Below, piece after piece: positions 7,877-15,125 of a DNA stretch of 64,000 nucleotides. Each line of letters opens with the position of its first letter. Position 1 is the first letter of the stretch. A program made the translations under genes and the position numbers. Location: positions 3,906,001 to 3,970,000 of the forward strand of contig NZ_CP108067.1 of assembly GCF_036178145.1 (NCBI RefSeq), given 5' to 3'. This DNA comes from Streptomyces sp. NBC_00273 (lineage in GTDB: Bacteria > Actinomycetota > Actinomycetes > Streptomycetales > Streptomycetaceae). The notes under the pieces are model-generated. The model had not been told where the DNA came from and did no database searches. It worked only from the letters and a program-made list of their open reading frames with translations.

Positions 7877-7905
7877 AAAGTACTTCACCTGAAGTGGTTA
7901 CGCAA
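7877..7905 (-). promoter_or_regulatory. Promoter with embedded ACTTCA-N2-TGAAGT operator
   Basis: Reading toward the DHFR-like gene, TTGCGT (7905-7900) and TACTTT (7882-7877) are separated by exactly 17 bp. The spacer and -10 edge hold a perfect 14-bp inverted repeat, ACTTCACCTGAAGT (7882-7895), ideally placed for repression. HxlR- and MarR-type regulators use similar sites. No such regulator is adjacent. Confidence 0.55.
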
Positions 7906-7939
7906 GGACCATCGCCCGCCCCGGACGGGACGGCGACTC

Positions 7940-8542
7940 TCAGCCGCGCGGCTCGCGCCACATCGGCCACATCAGCGGCCCGTCCGGAAGCCGTACCGCC
8001 TCCCCCGTGAACTCCCAGCCCAGCCGTTCGTACAGCCCCTTGCTGCGCTCGCTGCTCGCCTCCAGGTACGCCGGCACGCCCTCGCGGTCGCAGCGCTCCA
8101 GCACCGGCCGGATCAGCTCGCTCCCCAGCCCCTGTCCCTGCCGGCCCGGGGCGACCGCGATCATCACCAGGTACTCGTGCTCCTCCGCCGTCGGGTGCAC
8201 CGCGCCCGTGAGGCGCCCGACCAGCTCGCACCGCTCGTTGTCCGGGTCCGCCACGGCCCGCATCCGCGCCGGGACCTCGTCCTCGACGGCCTCGCCCTCG
8301 GGGTCACCGGCCGGGACCCGCAGCCACAGTGCGGCCGCCGAGCCGTCCACGGCGTAGTCGATCCGGCCCTCCTCCAGCGCCACGTCCACGAAGACGCCCA
8401 GGAACTTCCCGTGCACCGCGGCCCGGTGCTCCGGGTCCGGGAAGACCCAGCTGCTCACCGGGTCGGTGCGGAAGGCCTCGTCGAGCAACCCCGCCACCGC
8501 GTCCCGGTCCGACTGATCCGCCTGACGTATCTCCAGCGCCAC
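7940..8542 (-). CDS. GNAT-family N-acetyltransferase
   Basis: A 200-residue protein with the acetyl-CoA-binding motif A VMIAVAPGRQGQGLGSELI at ~125-143 (the Q-x-x-G-x-G loop is intact) and a C-terminal YERLGWEFTGE strand typical of small-molecule acetyltransferases. The N-terminal half (AVAGLLDEAFRTDPVSSWVF) resembles the actinobacterial GNAT group often annotated as toxin or drug acetyltransferases. The substrate is unknown. It is probably monocistronic, lying 57 bp from the convergently spaced promoter of the neighbouring reductase gene on the same strand. Confidence 0.88.
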   Translation of the reverse strand: MALEIRQADQSDRDAVAGLLDEAFRTDPVSSWVFPDPEHRAAVHGKFLGVFVDVALEEGRIDYAVDGSAAALWLRVPAGDPEGEAVEDEVPARMRAVADPDNERCELVGRLTGAVHPTAEEHEYLVMIAVAPGRQGQGLGSELIRPVLERCDREGVPAYLEASSERSKGLYERLGWEFTGEAVRLPDGPLMWPMWREPRG

Positions 8543-8609
8543 TGGTCACACCCTTCACTCACGTGTCAACAACCTTGAGCGATCCTAGAGTTGGCGCGGA
8601 CATGCGGTA

Positions 8610-8647
8610 AGGCCCGTTCCGGCACCGTGCGGTACCGGAACGGGCCT
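8610..8647 (-). terminator. Hairpin terminator downstream of the encapsulin operon
   Basis: AGGCCCGTTCCGG at 8610-8622 pairs perfectly with CCGGAACGGGCCT at 8635-8647 (13-bp stem, 12-nt loop). It lies ~105 nt after the polyprenyl synthase stop on the minus strand. No U-tract follows, as is usual in high-GC actinobacteria. Confidence 0.65.
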
Positions 8648-8728
8648 CGCCCCCTCGGGCCTCTCCCCCTCGGGCCTCGCCCCCCCCTCGGACCTCTCTC
8701 CCCCCTCGAGCCTCGCCCCTCGACCCCG
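8641..8728. repeat. Degenerate tandem CGGGCCTCGCCCC repeat
   Basis: Five or six imperfect copies of a ~15-bp pyrimidine-rich unit (CGGGCCTCGCCCCCT with variants CTCTCC, CGGACCTCTCTC, CGAGCCTCGCC) follow the terminator stem. Strand asymmetry is extreme: the plus strand is nearly all C/T with G triplets. The stretch is non-coding in all frames that I would trust. Confidence 0.5.
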
Positions 8729-8752
8729 GGATCTACTCGCGCCCCCGCGCGC

Positions 8753-9796
8753 TCACCGCGTACGGCGCGTCACGAACTCCGCGAGCGCCAGCAGCCCGCC
8801 CGCCGCCCCGAGGTCCGGAACGGCCCGGGACAGCTGCTGGACCGCCCGCCCCATCCGGTCCGCGGCCTGGGCCTGCGCCCAGTCGCGCCCGCCGGCCCGG
8901 TCCACCGCGTCGGCCGCCCTGCGTACGTCCTCCCCGGTCATGGGGCCGGCGTACAGCGCGGCCAGCTCCTTCCCCGCCGCGGTGTCCGAGGTGAGGGCGG
9001 CCACGACCGGGAGGGACTTCTTGCGGGCGATCAGGTCCGCCCCGGCGGGCTTGCCGGTGTGCCCCGGGTCCCCCCAGATGCCGATCAGGTCGTCGATCAG
9101 TTGGAAGGCCAGCCCGGCCTCCCGCCCGAAGGCGTCCATGGCGTCGACCTCGTCCGGCCCGGCCCCCGCGTACAGGGCGCCCAGCGCGCACGCACAGCCC
9201 AGGAGCGCCCCGGTCTTGGCCGTGGCCATGTCCAGGCACTCGTCGAGCGTGACCTGCGGACGCTGCTCGAAGGCGCAGTCGGCCTGCTGGCCCGCGCACA
9301 GCTCGATGACACAGGCCGCGAGCCGGGCCGAGGCCGCCGCGGCGGCCGGATGCGGGTCCTCCGCGAGCAGCCGCAGCGCGAGCGCCATCATCGCGTCGCC
9401 CGTGATGATGGCGTCCGGCGTCCCGAAGACGGTCCAGGCCGTGGGCCGGCCCCGCCGCCGGACGTCCTTGTCGATGATGTCGTCGTGCAGCAGCGTGAAG
9501 TTGTGCGCCAGCTCCACGGCCGCCGCCGCCCGTACGGCCTCGTCCACCGGACCGGCCCCGGGACCGCGCAGGGCCTGGGCGGCGGCCAGCACCAGGGCCG
9601 GCCGGATGGCCTTCCCGGTCCCTCCCGCGGCGGGGCTGCCGTCCTCGTGCACCCAGCCGAAGTGGTACATCGCCACGCGCCGCATCGAACCCGGCAGGCT
9701 CTCGACCGTGTGGCGCAGCTGCGGGTCGACCGCTTCTCTCGTCCGTTCCAGCAGGGCCGCGGCGTCCTGGCCCTCACCGGTCGCGATGGCGTTCAC
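8753..9796 (-). CDS. Polyprenyl diphosphate synthase, family 2B encapsulin cargo
   Basis: A 347-residue class I trans-prenyltransferase. The first Asp-rich motif is LLHDDIIDKDVRRRGRP (DDIID at ~105-109) and the second is FQLIDDLIGIWGD (~232-243), so both Mg-diphosphate sites are intact and the enzyme should condense IPP with allylic diphosphates. It follows the EshA-like encapsulin with stop and start only a few nt apart. In Streptomyces such synthases are described as cargo of family 2B encapsulins. Start: GTG at 9796 is preferred, and TTG at 9811 would overlap the encapsulin stop. The frame stays open far upstream through the encapsulin gene, which is only GC-rich read-through. The N-terminus before the catalytic fold is short (~25 residues), so a long disordered targeting extension is not evident. 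Confidence 0.85.
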   Translation of the reverse strand: MNAIATGEGQDAAALLERTREAVDPQLRHTVESLPGSMRRVAMYHFGWVHEDGSPAAGGTGKAIRPALVLAAAQALRGPGAGPVDEAVRAAAAVELAHNFTLLHDDIIDKDVRRRGRPTAWTVFGTPDAIITGDAMMALALRLLAEDPHPAAAAASARLAACVIELCAGQQADCAFEQRPQVTLDECLDMATAKTGALLGCACALGALYAGAGPDEVDAMDAFGREAGLAFQLIDDLIGIWGDPGHTGKPAGADLIARKKSLPVVAALTSDTAAGKELAALYAGPMTGEDVRRAADAVDRAGGRDWAQAQAADRMGRAVQQLSRAVPDLGAAGGLLALAEFVTRRTR

Positions 9797-9801
9797 GGCG
9801 G

Positions 9802-11208
9802 TCAGCGCCAACGGCCGATCTCGACGTTCTCCAACACCCCGAGCGCGTCCGGCACCAACACCGCGGCCGAGAAGTAGGCGGTGACCAGGTAGGAAATGAT
9901 CGCCTGCTCGCTGATCCCCATGAAGCGGACCGACAGGCTCGGCTCGATCTCGTCCGGGATGCCCGGCTGGTGGAGCCCGATCACGCCCTGCTCGTCCTCG
10001 CCGGTGCGCATGCACAGGATGGACGTGGTGCGGGCGTCGCTGATCGGGATCTTGTTGCTCGGGAAGATCGGCACCCCCCGCCAGGCCGACACCCGGTTGC
10101 CGCCGACGTCCACCGACTCCGGATAGATGCCGCGCTTGTTGCACTCGCGGCCGAAGGCGGCGATCGCCTTGGGGTGGGCCAGGAACAGCTTGGAGCCGCG
10201 CCGCATGCTGAGGAGCTGGTCCATGTCGTCGGGGCTGGGCGCGCCGTCGTGCGGCTGGATGCGCTGGTCGTAGTCGGCGTTGTGGAGCAGGCCGAAGTCG
10301 CGGTTGTTGAGCATCTCGTGCTCCTGGCGCTCGCGCAGCGCCTCGACCGTGAGCCGCAACTGCTGCTCGGTCTGGTTCATCGGGTGGTTGTAGAGGTCGG
10401 CGACGCGACTGTGCACCCGCAGGACCGTTTGCGCAATGGAGAGTTCGTACTCGCGCGGCCGGGCCTCGTAGTCCACGAAGGTGCCGGGGAGGACGGCCTC
10501 GCCCTGGTGGCCGGCGGAGAGCTCGATCGCGGCCTCGCCGTACTTGTTGGTCTCCCGGCCGGTCCGGGTCCGTACGTCCTCCACGTGTTCGCGCAGCGAC
10601 TCGACCCGGTCGGCGAGGAGCTGGAAGTCCTGCCGGGACAGGGCGAGCACGGTGCCCGAGGTGGCGGCGCGGGCGGTGTACTCCCAAATCGATTCTTCAT
10701 CGACGAGGGAGTCGTCGCCGAAGTACGCGCCGTCGGCGACGGTACCGAGGACGGCGTCCTCCCCGTAGGGGCCGGGGCCGATCTGGTCGATGCGGCCGTG
10801 GGCGAGCAGGAAGAGCTGGTCGGCGGGGCTGCCGAAGGAGGTGAGCTCCTGGCCGGCCTCGAAGTCGATCTGCCGGCACCGCTGGGCGAGTTCGCCGAGG
10901 ACGTCGAGGTCCTCGTAGTCGCGCAGCAGCGGGAGCTCGCCGAGCTCGGCCGGGATCACCTGGACCTGGGTGCCGGTCTTGATGAACTCCACGACGCCGT
11001 TGCCGACCGAGTAGCTCAGCCGGCGGTTGACGCGGTACGTGCCGCCCTGCACGGACACCCACGGCAGCATCTTCAGGAGCCACCGCGAAGTGATCTCCTG
11101 CATCTGCGGCGCGGACTTGGTCGTGGTTGCCAAGTTCCGTGCGGCCGTCGTCCCGAGACTGCGTTGCGGTGTCTGGGCTTCGGACTCGGAACCTGCCTGG
11201 ACCGACAT
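9802..11208 (-). CDS. Family 2B encapsulin shell protein, EshA-like, with cNMP-binding domain
   Basis: A 468-residue HK97-fold shell protein of the EshA type. Residues ~1-95 carry the N-arm and first P-domain part ([37 protein letters not shown]). Residues ~98-210 form an inserted Crp-like cyclic-nucleotide-binding domain ([19 protein letters not shown], then [14 protein letters not shown]). Residues ~225-468 complete the shell fold ([20 protein letters not shown] through [20 protein letters not shown]). The cNMP insertion defines family 2B. The protein should assemble into a T=1 compartment enclosing the prenyl synthase encoded next in the operon. A GAAAGGGAAAG ribosome site precedes the ATG. 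EshA was first studied as a protein affecting growth and antibiotic production in Streptomyces. Confidence 0.92.
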   Translation of the reverse strand: MSVQAGSESEAQTPQRSLGTTAARNLATTTKSAPQMQEITSRWLLKMLPWVSVQGGTYRVNRRLSYSVGNGVVEFIKTGTQVQVIPAELGELPLLRDYEDLDVLGELAQRCRQIDFEAGQELTSFGSPADQLFLLAHGRIDQIGPGPYGEDAVLGTVADGAYFGDDSLVDEESIWEYTARAATSGTVLALSRQDFQLLADRVESLREHVEDVRTRTGRETNKYGEAAIELSAGHQGEAVLPGTFVDYEARPREYELSIAQTVLRVHSRVADLYNHPMNQTEQQLRLTVEALRERQEHEMLNNRDFGLLHNADYDQRIQPHDGAPSPDDMDQLLSMRRGSKLFLAHPKAIAAFGRECNKRGIYPESVDVGGNRVSAWRGVPIFPSNKIPISDARTTSILCMRTGEDEQGVIGLHQPGIPDEIEPSLSVRFMGISEQAIISYLVTAYFSAAVLVPDALGVLENVEIGRWR

Positions 11209-11426
11209 GTCTTTCCCTTTCGATCACTCCATGGATCTTCGGGAGCAGCCTTTCAGCACGGAACGTGGTGGGACCATTACACAAAAGGGTGGGACTACTC
11301 CGTCTGGGCGCGGGCACCCTTTGGGGTCACCCACCTCCCCCATGAGCCTCTTCAGCCCCACACACCCCATCGGTTTCGGCCAAGCGCGAGGCCCCGAGCG
11401 GGCCGCGCGGGGCCTCGCACCGACCT

Positions 11427-11449
11427 AACTTGCATCAGGGATGCAAGTT
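11427..11449. promoter_or_regulatory. NsrR operator at the nsrR promoter
   Basis: AACTTGCAT, 5 bp, ATGCAAGTT: a perfect 9-5-9 inverted repeat spanning 23 bp, the length of the NsrR 11-1-11 site. It ends 16 nt before the nsrR start codon, implying autorepression. A related site lies before hmp at 12021-12043. Confidence 0.75.
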
Positions 11450-11465
11450 TGCCTACGGTGACCCC

Positions 11466-11921
11466 ATGCGGCTGACCCGATTCACCGACCTGGCGCTGCG
11501 CGTCCTGATGCGCCTGGCCATCGAGGAAACGGACCTCCCGACCACCCGTGACGTGGCGGCGACCATGGAGGTCCCCTACACGCACACCGCCAAGGTGGTC
11601 GCCAGGCTGCAGCACCTCGGCCTGGTCGAGGCGCGGCGCGGCCGTGGCGGCGGACTCGCCCTGACCGCCGCCGGGCGCGCCGCGCCGGTCGGTGCGGTGG
11701 TGCGCGAACTGGAGGGCGAGGGCGACGTCGTGGAGTGCGAGGGCACGTCGCCCTGCCCGCTGCGCGGCGCCTGCGTACTGCGCGGCGCCCTGCGCCGGGC
11801 CCAGGAGGCGTTCTTCGCCGCACTGGACCCGCTCACGGTGAACGACCTGGTGGCGTCCCCGACCGGACCGCTCCTGCTGGGCATTTCGAGCAGGGCGCCG
11901 ATCGGATCCGGGGGCCCCTGA
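11466..11921 (+). CDS. nsrR: NsrR, nitric-oxide-sensing Rrf2-family repressor
   Basis: A 151-residue Rrf2 protein with a winged helix at residues 1-75 (MRLTRFTDLALRVLMRLA) and an Fe-S ligand loop with three cysteines spaced C-X5-C-X5-C (CEGTSPCPLRGAC), the NsrR arrangement binding a [4Fe-4S] cluster that is destroyed by NO. It lies directly upstream of the flavohaemoglobin gene, and each gene has a similar 23-bp dyad in front. The start was placed at MRLTRF; in-frame codons upstream fall inside the operator. Expected role: repress hmp and itself until NO nitrosylates the cluster. Confidence 0.93.
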   Translation: MRLTRFTDLALRVLMRLAIEETDLPTTRDVAATMEVPYTHTAKVVARLQHLGLVEARRGRGGGLALTAAGRAAPVGAVVRELEGEGDVVECEGTSPCPLRGACVLRGALRRAQEAFFAALDPLTVNDLVASPTGPLLLGISSRAPIGSGGP

Positions 11922-12020
11922 CCCCTCCGGGCCGCATGGCCGGTTAGCGCCGCCCGGCCGGACCGGGCCGGCGGGAGATCGAACGAAAGTCCGCACCGCG
12001 GCGGTCTTTCTTCGATCAAA

Positions 12021-12043
12021 AATACGCATCTTAGATGCAAATT
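12021..12043. promoter_or_regulatory. NsrR operator at the hmp promoter
   Basis: AATACGCAT, CTTAG, ATGCAAATT: an imperfect 9-5-9 dyad (7 of 9 positions symmetric) with the same TGCAT core and 23-bp length as the site before nsrR. It lies 35 nt upstream of the hmp start codon. Confidence 0.7.
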
Positions 12044-12077
12044 CACACAGTCACGTCCATCACGCGAGGAGTTACGC

Positions 12078-13274
12078 ATGCTGTCCGAGAAGTCGAGCGC
12101 GACCGTACGAGCCACCCTGCCCGCCGTCGGGGCGGCCATCGGCGACATAGCCGAGCTCTTCTACACCAAGCTCTTCGCCGCCCACCCGGCACTGATCCGC
12201 GACCTCTTCAACCGGGGGAACCAGAAGGCCGGCCTCCAGCAGCAGGCCCTCGCGGGCTCCGTCGCCGCCTTCGCCACCCACCTCCTCGCCCACCCGGACA
12301 CCCGGCCCGACGTGATGCTCGGCCGCATCGCGCACAAGCACGCCAGCCTCGGCGTCACCCGCGAGCAGTACGCGGTCGTCCACCAGCACCTCTTCGAGGC
12401 GATCGCCGAAGTCCTCGGCGAGGCCGTCACCCCCGAGGTCGCCCAGGCCTGGGACGAGGTCTACTGGCTGATGGCGAACGCCCTGATCGCCCTGGAGGAG
12501 CGCCTCTACGCCGAGCAGCGGGTCGTCGCCGGCGACGTGTGGCGCCAGTGGACCGTCACCGAGCGGGTGGCCGAGACCGCGGACTGCACCACCTTCCGGA
12601 TCACCCCCGCCGACGGCGCCCCGGCGCCCGCCCACCGGCCCGGCCAGTACGTTTCGGTCCAGGTCGAACTCCCGGACGGCGCCCGCCAGATCCGCCAGTA
12701 CAGCCTGATCACCTCCCCGGACTCCGCGGTCCGCGCGATCACCGTCAAGCGGGTCCACGGCCCGGCCGCCGCGGGCCCCGACGGCGAGGTCTCCAACCAC
12801 CTGCACGCCCGGGTCCACGCCGGAGCCACCCTGCGGGTCTCGGCCCCCTACGGCGACCTGGTCCTGGCGGACTCGGCCGCCCCGGTGCTGCTCGCCTCGG
12901 CCGGCATCGGCTGCACCCCGATGCTCTCGATGCTGGAGCACCTGGCCGACACCGGGCACGCCGCCCCGGTGACCGTGCTGCACGCCGACCGCTCCCCCGC
13001 CGACCACCCGCTGCGGGGCGACCACCGGGCACTGACGCACAAACTGGCCGACGCCTCGGCCCGGTTCTGGTACGAGGAGTCGGCGGAGCCGGGCGACGGC
13101 GAGGGCCGCATGGACCTCTCGGCCGTCCCCCTCGCCCCGGGCACCAGGGCCTACCTGTGCGGGCCGCTCCCCTTCATGCGGGCCGTGCGCGAGCAGCTGA
13201 TCGCCAAGGGGCTGCCGGCCGCCGACATCCACTACGAGGTCTTCGGCCCGGACCTGTGGCTCGCATCGGCCTGA
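12078..13274 (+). CDS. hmp: Flavohaemoglobin nitric oxide dioxygenase
   Basis: A 398-residue, three-domain protein. The globin domain is residues ~1-140, with a B10-type Tyr in LFYTKLFAAHP and proximal His in IAHKHASLGV. The FAD domain (~150-255) carries the RQYSL flavin motif. The NAD domain (~260-390) has the ASAGIGCTPMLSML nucleotide loop and ends with the usual YEVFGPDLW. It converts NO and O2 to nitrate using NADPH/NADH through FAD and haem. It is located 156 bp after nsrR with its own NsrR-type operator, so induction by NO is expected. The length is normal for the family (~395). Confidence 0.95.
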   Translation: MLSEKSSATVRATLPAVGAAIGDIAELFYTKLFAAHPALIRDLFNRGNQKAGLQQQALAGSVAAFATHLLAHPDTRPDVMLGRIAHKHASLGVTREQYAVVHQHLFEAIAEVLGEAVTPEVAQAWDEVYWLMANALIALEERLYAEQRVVAGDVWRQWTVTERVAETADCTTFRITPADGAPAPAHRPGQYVSVQVELPDGARQIRQYSLITSPDSAVRAITVKRVHGPAAAGPDGEVSNHLHARVHAGATLRVSAPYGDLVLADSAAPVLLASAGIGCTPMLSMLEHLADTGHAAPVTVLHADRSPADHPLRGDHRALTHKLADASARFWYEESAEPGDGEGRMDLSAVPLAPGTRAYLCGPLPFMRAVREQLIAKGLPAADIHYEVFGPDLWLASA

Positions 13275-13402
13275 TCCCTGGCTGGATCGGATCGCTCGCC
13301 GTACGAATGCACTAGCCGCGGAAGGGCCGCCTCCACTAAACCGGAGGGTGACGAGACGGGCACAGAGGGTGCCCGCCGCGCACCGCAACGAAGGAGGCGG
13401 CC

Positions 13403-13993
13403 ATGGCCGCACCCATGTCCGCGGACCGTTTCATCAACGCACTGCGCAACGAGGGCCTGACCGTCGTCGAAGTCGGCGCCTGGCGCACTCACAACCGCAA
13501 CCACAAGGGCCCGTGGGGGCCCGTCCACGGGGTGATGATCCACCACACGGTCACCCGCGGCACCCCGTACACGGTCGAGCTCTGCCGGCAGGGCTACAGC
13601 GCCCTGCCCGGCCCGCTCTGCCACGGAGTGATCGCCAAGGACGGCCGCGTCCACCTGGTCGGCTACGGCCGCGCCAACCACGCGGGCGCCGGCGACTCCG
13701 ACGTCCTGGCGGCAGTGATCGCGGAGAAGCGGCTGCCGCCGGACAACGAGACGGACACCGACGGCAACCGCTACTTCTACGGTTTCGAGTGCGAGAACCT
13801 CGGCGACGGCGAGGACCCCTGGCCGGTGGTCCAGCTCGACGCCATCGCCCGCGCTTCGGCGGCCATATGCCGGTTCCACCGCTGGACGGCCCGCTCGGTG
13901 ATCGGCCACCGCGAGTGGCAGCCGGGCAAGGTCGACCCCCGGGGCTTCACGATGGATTCCATGCGCGACCGCATCGCCGAGCGCCTGAAGTAG
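13403..13993 (+). CDS. N-acetylmuramoyl-L-alanine amidase (Amidase_2/PGRP fold)
   Basis: A 196-residue single-domain amidase. Zinc ligands are apparent in GVMIHHTVTRG (first His pair region) and in SVIGHREWQPGKVDP near residue 172, with an N-H-A-G-A-G segment at ~93. It should cleave the amide between N-acetylmuramic acid and L-Ala in peptidoglycan. There is no signal peptide, so export would need a holin-like or other route; this form is typical of phage endolysins and of domesticated copies in Streptomyces. AAGGAGG sits 5 nt before the ATG. No other phage gene is nearby. Confidence 0.87.
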   Translation: MAAPMSADRFINALRNEGLTVVEVGAWRTHNRNHKGPWGPVHGVMIHHTVTRGTPYTVELCRQGYSALPGPLCHGVIAKDGRVHLVGYGRANHAGAGDSDVLAAVIAEKRLPPDNETDTDGNRYFYGFECENLGDGEDPWPVVQLDAIARASAAICRFHRWTARSVIGHREWQPGKVDPRGFTMDSMRDRIAERLK

Positions 13994-14190
13994 CCCACGG
14001 CCGCAGCCGGGCGCGCCGAGGTCGGACGCGGGCACGGAACGCGGTTCTGTGCTCTCGTCCGACGTGGCCGACGCGCCTCCGGGTGGTGCGTGCCGCGAAG
14101 AAGCCCGGGCCGCACCCGCACGCCCCGGCCCCGGCTCCCGCTCCGGCTCCGGCTCGCGGCGTCAGGGGTGCTGCGCCCCACAATGGACGG

Positions 14191-15099
14191 GTGAACCGCC
14201 CCGCGAACGTTGACGTGCTCCTGCAGCCCCGCCCGCCGTCGCCCCTGCAGGAGGTCCGCGACGCCGGGTTCGAGCGGCACGGCGTACGGCTCCTGCTCAA
14301 GCGCGACGACCTCGTGCATCCCGAGCTGCCCGGCAACAAGTGGCGCAAGCTCGCGCCCAACCTGCGCGCGGCCGTGGACGCCGGCCACGACGGCCTCGTC
14401 ACCTTCGGCGGGGCGTACTCCAACCACTTGCGGGCCACGGCGGCCGCCGGGCGGCTGCTCGGGCTGCGGACGGTCGGCATCGTGCGCGGGGACGAGCTGG
14501 CCGGGCAGCCGCTGAACGACTCGCTCGCCCGGTGCGCCGCCGACGGGATGCGGCTGCACTTCGTGTCCCGGTCGGAGTACCGGCGCAAGGCCGAGCCGCA
14601 GGAGCTGGCCCGGCTGGTGGACGCGGCGGGCGCGGGCGGCGCCTACGTGGTCCCCGAGGGGGGCAGCAACGCCCTCGCCCTGCACGGCTGCGCCGAGCTC
14701 GGCCGTGAACTGCGCGGCGCCGCCGACGTGGTGGCAGTGGCCTGCGGCACCGGCGGGACCCTGGCGGGCCTCGCGGCCGGGCTGGCCCCCGAGCAGCGGG
14801 CGCTCGGGGTCCCGGTCCTGGCAGGCGGTTTCCTGACCGCGGAGATACGTTCCCTCCAGGCCGCCGCCTTCGGGGGGCCGGCCGGCACGTGGACCTTGGC
14901 CGAGGACTTCCACCACGGCGGCTACGCCCGGGTCCCGGCCGAGCTGGAGGCCTTCGCCGCCGACTTCGGGTCCCGCCACGGCCTCCCGGTGGAGCGGATC
15001 TACGTGGCCAAGCTGCTCTGGGCCCTGACCGAGCTCACCGCCGCCGGTGCCTTCCCGCGCGGCACGGTCCTCGCCGCCGTCGTCACGGGCCGGCCGTAG
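14191..15099 (+). CDS. PLP-dependent ACC deaminase/D-cysteine desulfhydrase family enzyme
   Basis: A 302-residue fold-type II PLP enzyme. The Schiff-base lysine lies in LPGNKWRKLAPNL, the substrate loop in TFGGAYSNHLRATAAA, and the phosphate-binding loop in CGTGGTLAGLAAGL. The family includes 1-aminocyclopropane-1-carboxylate deaminases and D-cysteine desulfhydrases, which cannot be told apart here; D-amino-acid desulfhydrase activity is the more usual outcome. The GTG start is chosen because a CACAAT -10-like box ends 6 nt before it (leaderless pattern) and the fold begins just after. The frame extends upstream through a GGCTCC-repeat stretch (~14130-14158) that is not believed to be translated. 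Confidence 0.85.
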   Translation: MNRPANVDVLLQPRPPSPLQEVRDAGFERHGVRLLLKRDDLVHPELPGNKWRKLAPNLRAAVDAGHDGLVTFGGAYSNHLRATAAAGRLLGLRTVGIVRGDELAGQPLNDSLARCAADGMRLHFVSRSEYRRKAEPQELARLVDAAGAGGAYVVPEGGSNALALHGCAELGRELRGAADVVAVACGTGGTLAGLAAGLAPEQRALGVPVLAGGFLTAEIRSLQAAAFGGPAGTWTLAEDFHHGGYARVPAELEAFAADFGSRHGLPVERIYVAKLLWALTELTAAGAFPRGTVLAAVVTGRP

Positions 15100-15125
15100 G
15101 GGGTGTCTTGCCGGTCATGCCGCGC

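Noticed and set aside
9797..10687. N-terminal extension of the prenyl synthase frame
   Set aside because: The open frame continues ~300 codons into the encapsulin gene but is the out-of-frame shadow of that gene. No start or homology supports it.
13403..13993. Prophage remnant around the amidase gene
   Set aside because: The amidase resembles an endolysin but no integrase, structural, holin or attachment sequence is nearby.
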